Shown here: in pieces, positions 7,532 to 13,726 of the stretch | Layout: every line of letters begins with the position of its first letter | How positions within the stretch are numbered: position 1 is the stretch's first letter | The notes under the pieces: generated by a model | Told to the model about the DNA's origin: nothing | The model's database searches: none | Seen by the model: only the letters and a program-made list of their open reading frames with translations | Translations under genes and position numbers: made by a program | Assembly (NCBI GenBank): GCA_947624405.1 | Contig: CANQKB010000037.1 | Location: 1-13,726 of the forward strand | Direction: 5' to 3' | DNA: 13,726 bases | Source of the DNA: an uncultured Clostridia bacterium | GTDB lineage: Bacteria > Bacillota > Clostridia > TANB77 > CAG-508

Positions 7532-8473
7532 ATGCTAAGGAAACAAGATATTGAATTTTATAGTTCAACAACTTTAAAATCATATAATTTAGATAAATCA
7601 ATGCGTTATCAGTTAAATATGCTTGGTAATTTGGATATTATGACAAGAAAGCATTGTGAAAACGTTGCAAACTTAACTTGTAGAATGTGTGAATACCTAC
7701 ATGCAAAAGAATTATTTACGATTCATGCTACTACATGTGCATATTTACATGATATAGGTAAAATCTTTATTCCTCTTGAAATATTGCAAAAACCTGGTCC
7801 TTTAACTGATGAAGAATATGAAATAATGAAAACTCATACTACAATTGGCTATAATATGTGCATGAATGATTTAAAACTTCGCCCATACGCTGGTGGCCCT
7901 TTATATCATCATGAATGCTTAGATGGTTCCGGTTACCCTCATGGACTAACCAAAAAAGATATACCATATTATGCTCAAATCATTCATATTGCCGATGTTT
8001 TTGATGCTATTGTTAGTAAACGCCATTATAAATCACATATTAATATTTCAGATACTTTACGTATTCTTTTAAAAGATGCTATGCCATCCAGACAATCAAT
8101 CGCACTAGATGTTTTATCACGTGATTCTAAGGTTGGCAAAATAAGCATGAGTATTTTAAAAGTTTTATTCAAGGTTGTCATCGACGATACTTTATATGAA
8201 ATTAGCTGTGTTATGGAATATGAAAACTATTTAAAAGAACAATTAAAAAGACTTGATAAAATTGCTCAATATGGTGAAAAAGCTGAACGTGCTAAAAAAG
8301 AATCTCAAAAAGAATACTATCAAAGTGGTATGATTGCAATGTTTGAAAAAGGTGAAAATTTTGATAATTATAAACAAGTAATTGCCGATTATAAAGAAGC
8401 ATTAGAAGCCAAACAAAATATTATAAAATCATTGTATCATGAAATTGAAATAATAAAAAAATTGAAGAAATGA
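7532..8473 (+). CDS. HD-GYP domain protein, probable cyclic dinucleotide phosphodiesterase
   Basis: This 313-residue cytoplasmic protein has the metal-binding pattern of HD-GYP phosphodiesterases, which hydrolyse cyclic di-GMP. The residues are H41, the HD pair in AYLHDIGKI (H73, D74), H102, HH at 126-127, DGSGYP (GYP at 134-136) and HIADVFDAI (D155, D158). Residues about 225-313 are charged and helical, likely a coiled coil that mediates dimerisation or partner contacts. No sensory or receiver domain is attached. AAGGA lies upstream of the ATG. It is the only gene on the plus strand, a single-gene unit with its own terminator. It contains no in-frame CGG, and arginine uses CGT, CGC and AGA. 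The substrate is inferred from the family; some HD-GYP proteins are degenerate or use other dinucleotides. Confidence 0.85.
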   Translation: MLRKQDIEFYSSTTLKSYNLDKSMRYQLNMLGNLDIMTRKHCENVANLTCRMCEYLHAKELFTIHATTCAYLHDIGKIFIPLEILQKPGPLTDEEYEIMKTHTTIGYNMCMNDLKLRPYAGGPLYHHECLDGSGYPHGLTKKDIPYYAQIIHIADVFDAIVSKRHYKSHINISDTLRILLKDAMPSRQSIALDVLSRDSKVGKISMSILKVLFKVVIDDTLYEISCVMEYENYLKEQLKRLDKIAQYGEKAERAKKESQKEYYQSGMIAMFEKGENFDNYKQVIADYKEALEAKQNIIKSLYHEIEIIKKLKK

Positions 8474-8540
8474 TCTAACTTTTAGTTTATACTTTAAGTT
8501 ACAAAACTAGCCTTCATCTTTTTTCTATAAATTATATTTT

Positions 8541-8573
8541 AAGATATCCTAATAAATTAGGATATCTTTTTTT
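8541..8573 (+). terminator. Strong terminator of the HD-GYP gene
   Basis: AAGATATCCTAA (8541-8552) pairs with TTAGGATATCTT (8557-8568) over a 4-nt loop, followed by a T-run through 8573. The opposite strand is also A/T-rich, so it may also end the mazF transcript. Confidence 0.9.
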
Positions 8574-8580
8574 AATCAAA

Positions 8581-8932
8581 TTATTCCTCTAATCCAAAAC
8601 TTACTCCGTATCGCATTATTTATTTGATTGATTATTTCTCCATCATCAATATGCCCTATTTTCTCTTTTAATCTACTTTTATCTATTGTTCTAATTTGCT
8701 CTGTAAGAACTATTGAATCAGCTTTAAGCCCATTATTTTGTGAACCAATTTCTATATGAGTAGGAAGTTTTGTTTTTCCCATTTGTGACGTTATTGCAGC
8801 TGCAATAACTGTTGGACTATACTTATTTCCGGTATCATTTTGTATTATTAATACTGGTCTTATTCCACCTTGTTCTGAACCAACTACTGGACTTAAATCT
8901 GCATAAAACATATCTCCTCTTTTTATTACCAT
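8581..8932 (-). CDS. mazF: MazF/NdoA endoribonuclease toxin, one +1 recoding at CGG
   Basis: MazF cuts single-stranded mRNA at short sites to slow growth. The sequence is a close NdoA type: KRGDMFYADLSPVVGSEQGG, RPVLIIQNDTGNKYSPTVI, AAAITSQ and LPTHIEI, with EQIRTIDKSRL near residue 80. Read in one frame it would end in AIRSKFWIRGII, which is unlike the family. Skipping the C of CGG at 8608-8606 gives AIGVSFGLEE and a stop at 8583-8581. That is 116 residues, the length of Bacillus NdoA, with a family-like end (compare ALQISLALIDF). AGGAGTG precedes the ATG. No MazE antitoxin gene is adjacent: the gene upstream is GerS-like and the gap is only 73 nt. Confidence 0.9.
8606..8608 (-). other. +1 recoding site 9 (mazF, Gly109)
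   Basis: Coding strand GCG ATA CGG AGT. Here both frames stay open for about the same distance, so a gene finder would miss it. Only the shifted frame gives the family C-terminus and length. Confidence 0.8.
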
Positions 8933-9005
8933 ATTGTTTCACTCCTATTATTACATGTATTTTCAGATATATTTTAACTATTAGCCAAGATATTTTTTCT
9001 AAATA

Positions 9006-9593
9006 TTATTTATTTAGTTTTATCTCGTTATATAATATGTAAACCGTTATATTTTTGTTAATATCTAAAATCTCCATTTTTATTGGTAAATTTGTATTTT
9101 TATCTATATATAAATTTTGATACATTTGATAGTTGTTTTGACTTTTGGGTATTTTTGTCATCATTATTTTTTCATTTACAGTTTCTTGTATTTCAGTTTC
9201 TCCACTATTTTTATAATGATCAATAAAACTCATTAAACTTAAATTTGATATATCTCCTGCAAAATTTTCATATAAAGTTTTTAAATCTAATTTTTTATTA
9301 TCCAGTGTAACGCTTGTTCCATCACTTCTTATTGTTAACCCAGCAAAATTATCTGGTTCAACGACTTCTTCATAAAATGAATTGGGTTGTTTATACTCTT
9401 GTTTCATAATATATTTATTGGTATTCTTGTTACTATATACTTCAATTTGAACTATTGCCTTATATGAACTAATATTTAAAATATCTGTGTCATTTATATT
9501 ATTACCACTTTTTTTATTTTTATATCCACTTTTAAATAAAATCACGCCTAAAATTATAAAAATAATTATAATTATAATTAAAATTTTTTTCAT
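9006..9593 (-). CDS. GerS-like membrane-anchored germination protein
   Basis: This 195-residue protein begins with MKKI and one hydrophobic helix (about 4-21), then an extracytoplasmic domain of LolA/outer-membrane-lipoprotein-sorting type. SYKAIVQIEVYSNKNTNKY, MKQEYKQPNSFYEEVVEPDNF and LTIRSDGTSVTLDNKKLDL resemble GerS of Clostridioides, needed for cortex hydrolysis during germination. A lipobox Cys is missing, so this form would be anchored by its helix and not by lipid. AAGGGG lies upstream of the ATG. It lies just upstream of mazF on the same strand with no visible terminator between them, so the two may be cotranscribed. The family assignment is by pattern only. A generic sorting-like domain protein is the alternative. 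Confidence 0.65.
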   Translation of the reverse strand: MKKILIIIIIIFIILGVILFKSGYKNKKSGNNINDTDILNISSYKAIVQIEVYSNKNTNKYIMKQEYKQPNSFYEEVVEPDNFAGLTIRSDGTSVTLDNKKLDLKTLYENFAGDISNLSLMSFIDHYKNSGETEIQETVNEKIMMTKIPKSQNNYQMYQNLYIDKNTNLPIKMEILDINKNITVYILYNEIKLNK

Positions 9594-9703
9594 TTATTGT
9601 CCCCTTTCTTTTCAATGTGCAAAAGTTACGAGTTCATTTCAAAACAAGTAATTTCAAACTTTAAAAAATTTTCTTAAGTGTTTAATATTTTTTGTAAAAT
9701 AAC

Positions 9704-9740
9704 AAAAAAATATATAAGTAGTTTCTTCTACTTATATATT
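9704..9740 (-). terminator. Terminator at the end of the min-rodA-dus cluster
   Basis: Positions 9709-9721 pair perfectly with 9728-9740 (13 bp, 6-nt loop). On the minus strand this is followed by a T7 run (9710-9704). The stem begins at the last base of the dus stop codon. Confidence 0.9.
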
Positions 9741-10719
9741 CATAAACTATTAAAGTATTCAATTAAAGCATTTATCAGTTCATCTTTATATTCAATCGTA
9801 TTAATTATATTTCTAGCAAATGAGCTATTTTTTAATCCTTTTGTATAATATGCAAGATGCTTTCTCATTTCTCTAATTCCTGTATACTCGCCTTTTTCCT
9901 CTACTTCCAGCTCTATATGTTTTATCATAGTTTCTAGCAATTCTTGATTTGAAATTTCTTCTATTTCTTTTTTATTTTGCAAATAATTTGTTATTTTTTT
10001 AAATATAAAAGGATTTCCGTATTGCACCTCTTGCAACCATAATACCATCAGCTTTAGTATATTCCAACATTTGCTTTGCATCATTTACTGATTTTATATT
10101 TCCATTTCCAATTACCGGAATGTTTACAATTTCTTTCAATCTTTTTATACTGTCTAAATCACACTCTCCTGAAAAATATTCTTCCCTTGTTCTACCATGC
10201 AAAGTAATTGCAGACACCCCGTACTTCTTCTAGCCTTTTCCCTAATTCCTCATATACAATATTTTTACTATCCCAACCTTTTCTAATTTTCACAGTAACC
10301 GGTTTATTTACTGTTTTTACTACTTCTTCTGCTATTTTAACTGCTAAATCTATATTTAATAAAAGTTTACTACCATCACCATTTTTTATTACTTTTGGTG
10401 CAGGACATCCCATATTTATATCAATAATATCTGCAATTGGTTCTACGATTTTTGCTCCTTCTCTCATTGCGACAATATCACTTCCAAAAATTTGTACAAT
10501 AATTGGCCTTTTTTCTCCTTTGGTGTTTAAAAGAAGCTTTGTTTTTTCATCACCATACATTAGAGCTTTGCTACTTACCATTTCTGTACAAACAGCTCCT
10601 GCTCCATATTCTTTACAAATAGTTCTAAATGCACGATCTGTAATTCCTGCCATTGGTGCTAATATAATGTTATTATCAAGTATGACATTTCCAATTTTTA
10701 GTGTATGTAATAAGTTCAT
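9740..10719 (-). CDS. dus: tRNA-dihydrouridine synthase, two +1 recodings at CGG
   Basis: Dus is an FMN enzyme that reduces uridines in the tRNA D-loop using NADPH. Read across two CGG sites it is about 325 residues, normal for the DusB type. Motifs in order: IILAPMAGITDRAFR (18-32), DINMGCPAPKV with catalytic Cys105, VKIRKGWD, then the first recoding to GVSAITLHGRTREEYFSG, IPVIGNGNIKS, MVARGAIGNPFIF across the second recoding, and a helical C-terminal tRNA-binding domain (HLAYYTKGLKN). Both recoded residues are the glycines expected in DusB (GA.ALT.HGRTR and GRAA.G.PW). AAAGGA lies about 11 nt before the ATG. The start is 31 nt after the rodA stop, so it is probably the last gene of the min-rodA operon. 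Confidence 0.92.
10017..10019 (-). other. +1 recoding site 8 (dus, Gly234)
   Basis: Coding strand GCA ATA CGG AAA. The zero frame stops five codons later. Skipping the C gives VARGAIGNPFIF, with the Gly conserved in Dus proteins. Confidence 0.92.
10219..10221 (-). other. +1 recoding site 7 (dus, Gly167)
   Basis: Coding strand GAA GTA CGG GGT. The zero frame gives VRGVCNYFAW then stop. Skipping the C gives VGVSAITLHGRTRE, a hallmark Dus motif. Confidence 0.92.
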
Positions 10720-10750
10720 TTCAATTCATTCCTTTTTAAGACTTAGCTAA

Positions 10751-11860
10751 TTAATCAACAAATAGTGCTTTTTTTCGTCTAACACTGATATTAAGCAAAA
10801 GTCCAATACAAATAAAGTTTGTTACAAGTGAACTTCCTCCATAACTTACAAATGGAAGTGGTACTCCTGTAATTGGCAAAAGCCCCATTGTCATGCCTAT
10901 ATTTTCTATCATATGAAAAGCAAAAACTCCCGCAATACCAATTGCAATATATCCTCCCAAATCGTCTTTTGCTGTTTTTGCAATATATATAGCTTTTGTA
11001 ATCATTATAACATAAAGTACTATAACAACAGCAGCTACAACAAATCCCATTTCTTCTCCTATTACAGAAAATATAAAATCCGTTGATTTAGGGTATAAAT
11101 AGCCTAGTTGTGTTTGATTACCCATGAGTATTCCCATTCCTAGAAGTTTTCCTGAACCAATCGCAAGTTTTGATTGAATTAGGTTATATCCAGCTCCTCT
11201 TGGATCTAACTCTGGATTCAAAAATACATTTATTCTTTCTATTGCATGTTCTGGTAAGACATAAAAATATAGCAAAGGTATTGATACACCTACGATTAGC
11301 AATATTAATATAACATATTTTTTATCTATTCCAGATGCAAAAAGCATAAATGCCACTGCTACAACAAATGACGCAACAGTCCCATAATCAGGTTGCATTA
11401 TAATAAGTAAAACTGGTACCCCTACAATTAATGCAACTATAGCAAGTTTCCATATTTTATTTATTTTAGTTTTTTTATCTTTTTGCAATTTTGTTATTAT
11501 ATATGCCAAAAAAATTATTAATATAAACTTAGCAAATTCACTTGGTTGAAAAGTTATGTTTTCTGTAATTTTAAACCAACTTGTTGCTCCATTTATCGGT
11601 TCCGTAAACAGGACTCCAACTAATGCTATTATCGCCAGCCCATATAGTACTGGTGATATTTTTGCAATAAAATTATAATCTATAAAAATTACCACTATCA
11701 TTACTGGAATGCTTATTCCTGCCCATAATAGCTGCTTGTTAAATTCTTCGTTTTGGCTATCATGTGTTGCAGAATACAACGCAATCATTCCAATGCAAAG
11801 CAAAACAATAGAGCAAATTACAAGACTCCATTCCATATTTTTAAGCATTTTTCTATTCAT
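10751..11860 (-). CDS. rodA: SEDS peptidoglycan glycosyltransferase RodA/FtsW
   Basis: SEDS proteins polymerise lipid II into glycan strands together with a class B penicillin-binding protein. This 369-residue protein has about ten membrane helices. It carries INGATSWFKI and FQPSEFAKF (about 89-112), a large external loop with NPELDPRGAGYNLIQSKLAIGSG, YPKSTDFIFSVIGEEMGF, and the C-terminal GVPLPFVSYGGSSL motif. Proximity to minD and minE favours RodA (elongation) over FtsW (division), since clostridial rodA often follows the min genes. GAGG lies about 9 nt before the ATG. The start is 18 nt after the minE stop. It contains no in-frame CGG. Confidence 0.88.
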   Translation of the reverse strand: MNRKMLKNMEWSLVICSIVLLCIGMIALYSATHDSQNEEFNKQLLWAGISIPVMIVVIFIDYNFIAKISPVLYGLAIIALVGVLFTEPINGATSWFKITENITFQPSEFAKFILIIFLAYIITKLQKDKKTKINKIWKLAIVALIVGVPVLLIIMQPDYGTVASFVVAVAFMLFASGIDKKYVILILLIVGVSIPLLYFYVLPEHAIERINVFLNPELDPRGAGYNLIQSKLAIGSGKLLGMGILMGNQTQLGYLYPKSTDFIFSVIGEEMGFVVAAVVIVLYVIMITKAIYIAKTAKDDLGGYIAIGIAGVFAFHMIENIGMTMGLLPITGVPLPFVSYGGSSLVTNFICIGLLLNISVRRKKALFVD

Positions 11861-11878
11861 TAATAAACCTCTATTTTT

Positions 11879-12367
11879 TTAATTTTGTGAAGTAACAGTT
11901 TCTTCCTTTTTCTCCTCAGGTTCATTCTCATCTTTTGTAACTTCTTCTTTTACTTCTTCATTCGTTTCAACGTCCTTTTTTTCATCTTCTTTTTCTTTAT
12001 TATTTTCTATTTCTTCTTTCTTTTCTCCTTCTGCTTCCTCTTTTGTTTCCTTTTTCACTTCTGCAATTACGTCGTTTCTAATATTCATAATTGGAATATT
12101 AGCATACAACGCTGGAGCACCACTTGTTCCATCATCATTTTGCTTATTCGTCATTCTAACATCTATTGATGACTCATCTATATCCACATATTTCTTTATT
12201 ACCTCTATTATTTCTTGTCTCATTAACTCTAAGAAATCAGCAGATACATTTGCTCTATCCTGCATTAAAACAAGATGCAACCTTTCTTTTGCTGTGTCTT
12301 TGGAATTATTTATTTTTTTATCTGATTTACCTAAATTTTTAAAAAAGTTTATTATGTTCTCAAACAT
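11879..12367 (-). CDS. minE: Cell division topological factor MinE with acidic tail
   Basis: MinE activates the MinD ATPase and drives its membrane release, which positions division. Residues 1-100 are a normal MinE: an N-terminal membrane helix (MFENIINFFKNLG), the MinD-contact segment with AKERLHLVLMQDRANVS, then the dimerisation domain (FLELMRQEIIEVIKKYVDID and SIDVRMTNK). Residues about 105-162 are an unusual Lys/Glu-rich low-complexity tail (EEAEGEKKEEIENNKEKEDE and similar), which nearly doubles the family's usual length of about 90. AGGTGG precedes the ATG by 7 nt. The gene follows minD closely in the same operon. Confidence 0.92.
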   Translation of the reverse strand: MFENIINFFKNLGKSDKKINNSKDTAKERLHLVLMQDRANVSADFLELMRQEIIEVIKKYVDIDESSIDVRMTNKQNDDGTSGAPALYANIPIMNIRNDVIAEVKKETKEEAEGEKKEEIENNKEKEDEKKDVETNEEVKEEVTKDENEPEEKKEETVTSQN

Positions 12368-12406
12368 GTTTATTCCACCTATCTATTGTTTTTTCAATTG
12401 TAATAT

Positions 12407-13201
12407 TTATTTTCTACTAAATATTCCCTTTATCTTCGCAAATAATCCCCTATCTCTGCCTGGTATTGTTACTTCAATATTTTCACCTAAAATTCTCTTA
12501 GCAATTTCTCTATATGCCTTTCCTGAAGGTGCTTTTTTATTTGATACTACTGGTTCTCCTTTGTTTGTTTGCGTTATTACATATTCATCATCTGGAACAA
12601 CTCCAGTTAAGTCAATTGAAAGTAAATCTACAATATCTTCAACATCCATCATTTCACCTTTTTTTACCATGTTTGGTCTTAACCTATTTATTACTAGTTC
12701 AGAATTTTTAAGTTCAGATGACTCTAAAAGTCCTATTATTCTGTCTGCATCTCTTATTGCAGATATTTCTGCTGTTGTTACTACAATTGCACGGTTTGCT
12801 CCTGCTATGGCATTTTTAAATCCTTGTTCTATTCCAGCTGGACAGTCTATTAATATGTAATCAAATTCTTCTTTTAATCTTTCAACTAAATTTCTCATTT
12901 GTTCTTCATTTACTGCACTTTTATCTCTTGTTTGTGCTGCTGGTAATAGATATAGTTCATTATATCTTTTATCCTTTATCAATGCTTGTCTTAATTTGCA
13001 CCTGCCTTCAACTACATCCACTATGTCATATACTATTCTATTTTCTAGTCCCATAACAACATCTAGATTTCTAAGCCCTATATCTGTATCTATTAATGCT
13101 ACTTTTTTACCTTCTAATGCAAGTGATGCTCCTAAATTTGCTGTTGTAGTTGTTTTTCCGACTCCTCCTTTTCCAGACGTTATTACTATAACTTCTCCCA
13201 T
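12407..13201 (-). CDS. minD: Septum-site determining ATPase MinD
   Basis: MinD is a membrane-associated ATPase that recruits MinC and interacts with MinE. It has the deviant Walker A GKGGVGKTTTT, IDTDIGLRNLDVVMGLENR, ILIDCPAGIEQGF (Walker B) and the C-terminal amphipathic membrane-targeting helix GLFAKIKGIFSRK. I start it at the ATG 13201 (264 residues, MGEVIVITSGKGG), because GGAGG lies 8 nt upstream. The frame also opens five codons earlier but without a ribosome-binding site. No minC lies directly upstream as in many clostridia; the next gene is a small membrane protein. Confidence 0.95.
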   Translation of the reverse strand: MGEVIVITSGKGGVGKTTTTANLGASLALEGKKVALIDTDIGLRNLDVVMGLENRIVYDIVDVVEGRCKLRQALIKDKRYNELYLLPAAQTRDKSAVNEEQMRNLVERLKEEFDYILIDCPAGIEQGFKNAIAGANRAIVVTTAEISAIRDADRIIGLLESSELKNSELVINRLRPNMVKKGEMMDVEDIVDLLSIDLTGVVPDDEYVITQTNKGEPVVSNKKAPSGKAYREIAKRILGENIEVTIPGRDRGLFAKIKGIFSRK

Positions 13202-13226
13202 GTTTGTTTCCTCCATCCTTATAGTA

Positions 13227-13305
13227 TTAACTTAAAAAGCAAAACATATTAAATGCCATACATTTTAAGTTAATTTATATGCTTCTTTTAATATATTTTG
13301 CTTTT
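13227..13305 (-). repeat. Interlocked inverted repeats in the minD leader
   Basis: Positions 13235-13253 pair with 13287-13305 (18 of 19; the mismatch 13245/13295 is G-U on the minus strand). A second pair, 13227-13237 with 13263-13273 (11 bp), overlaps it in an A-B-A-B order. The first hairpin ends in CTTTTT on the minus strand and could terminate the upstream gene. The second could compete with it or form a pseudoknot. This is the leader between the small membrane gene and minD. Confidence 0.55.
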
Positions 13306-13318
13306 GTTTCTTATTTTA

Positions 13319-13540
13319 TTATACCTCTTCTTCTTTCATTGAGCTTATCATTTGGTGTATTTCATCTTTTCTTTCTACTTCATTACCGTATATGTCTTTT
13401 ATACGTTGTTCTCCCTGTGCAGCCATAATTTGATAATTGGTATTTGACCAATATATACTTATTAATACAGTCATACAAAATATGAATGCAATTATTACAA
13501 ATACGGATATTGAACCTTTTTCGGATTTTATTTTTTTCAT
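13319..13540 (-). CDS. Small single-pass membrane protein of unknown function
   Basis: This 73-residue protein has a short basic head (MKKIKSEKG), then SISVFVIIAFIFCMTVLISIYW as one membrane helix, and a charged C-terminal half (EQRIKDIYGNEVERKDEIHQ) likely to be helical. KGSISVFV starts resemble short TadE/Flp-like and other clostridial envelope proteins, but I cannot assign a function. AAAGGA lies about 8 nt before the ATG, and a good promoter lies at 13595-13623. It may be cotranscribed with minD, depending on the hairpins between them. Confidence 0.65.
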   Translation of the reverse strand: MKKIKSEKGSISVFVIIAFIFCMTVLISIYWSNTNYQIMAAQGEQRIKDIYGNEVERKDEIHQMISSMKEEEV

Positions 13541-13594
13541 ATGTTTTTCCTTTCTGGAATTTTCAAATTTTGCCGTCTTTCATTTATACATGTT

Positions 13595-13623
13595 ATTATA
13601 TCCTATATATAATTTTTATTCAA
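13595..13623 (-). promoter_or_regulatory. Sigma-A promoter of the small membrane gene
   Basis: On the minus strand TTGAAT (13618-13623), a 17-bp spacer and a perfect TATAAT (13595-13600). It may also drive minD-minE-rodA-dus by read-through. Confidence 0.7.
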
Positions 13624-13726
13624 GTTTTTTGAAAATATTTTTAAAAAAATTGTTACAGGATAATGGTTTTAAACAACAAAAAAACCGAAAGTCAGTAGTT
13701 GTAATAGTTTTGTAATGAAAATTTAA

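Noticed and set aside
2495..10221. Simple reassignment of CGG to another amino acid
   Set aside because: A sense reassignment would not change the frame, yet at eight sites the zero frame soon reaches a stop and homology continues in the +1 frame.
2495..10221. Transcriptional slippage as the cause of the shifts
   Set aside because: There is no long A, T or other homopolymer at most sites; the only common element is the in-frame CGG.
2344..10719. The frameshifts as pseudogenes or random sequencing errors
   Set aside because: They hit core genes (dus, rdgB) and always insert a C exactly before a GGN codon in phase, never in homopolymers. Out-of-frame CGG sites are unaffected. Random error or decay would scatter over phases and contexts. 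Raw reads remain the decisive check.

Overview
The window looks like a piece of chromosome from a low-GC, spore-forming Clostridia-type Firmicute. Most genes are very AT-rich and lie on the minus strand. They include a spore-coat protease (yabG), veg, a GerS-like germination protein, mazF, and a minD-minE-rodA-dus cluster. No species can be named from the sequence alone.

Layout. Positions 1-83 hold the first codons of a prepilin-like gene. Positions 84-921 contain no convincing protein gene. They hold a minus-strand promoter, a (CT)15 tract and three long inverted repeats that together look like a large structured RNA of about 560 nt. Positions 922-1551 encode a J-domain protein of clearly higher GC with its own promoter and terminator, probably acquired. 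Then come rdgB plus a DUF5662-like gene (1791-2956), veg (3096-3437), yabG (3670-4467) and a very large FtsX-type ABC permease (4563-7345). One HD-GYP gene lies on the plus strand (7532-8473). It is followed on the minus strand by mazF, a GerS-like protein, and the dus-rodA-minE-minD cluster (9740-13201), which is preceded by a small membrane protein (13319-13540).

The main discovery is a pattern of translation. Five genes (rdgB, yabG, the permease, dus, mazF) contain nine apparent +1 frameshifts. At all nine the reading frame meets an in-frame CGG codon. Skipping the C and reading the following GGN as glycine restores the family sequence and normal length. In the thirteen host-type genes every in-frame CGG (9 of 9) is such a site. 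I counted 19 further CGG trinucleotides in these genes that are out of frame, and none is associated with a shift. Other CGN arginine codons are used normally. This is best explained by systematic +1 recoding at CGG (C skipped, or CGGN read as a quadruplet), not by pseudogenes or random sequencing error. The only in-frame CGG that must be read as arginine is codon 9 of the foreign-looking J-domain gene.

Functionally, the right half handles cell shape and division (MinD/MinE positioning, RodA wall synthesis) with a tRNA dihydrouridine synthase. The middle carries spore and germination functions, a toxin and signalling. The left end is an accessory island.
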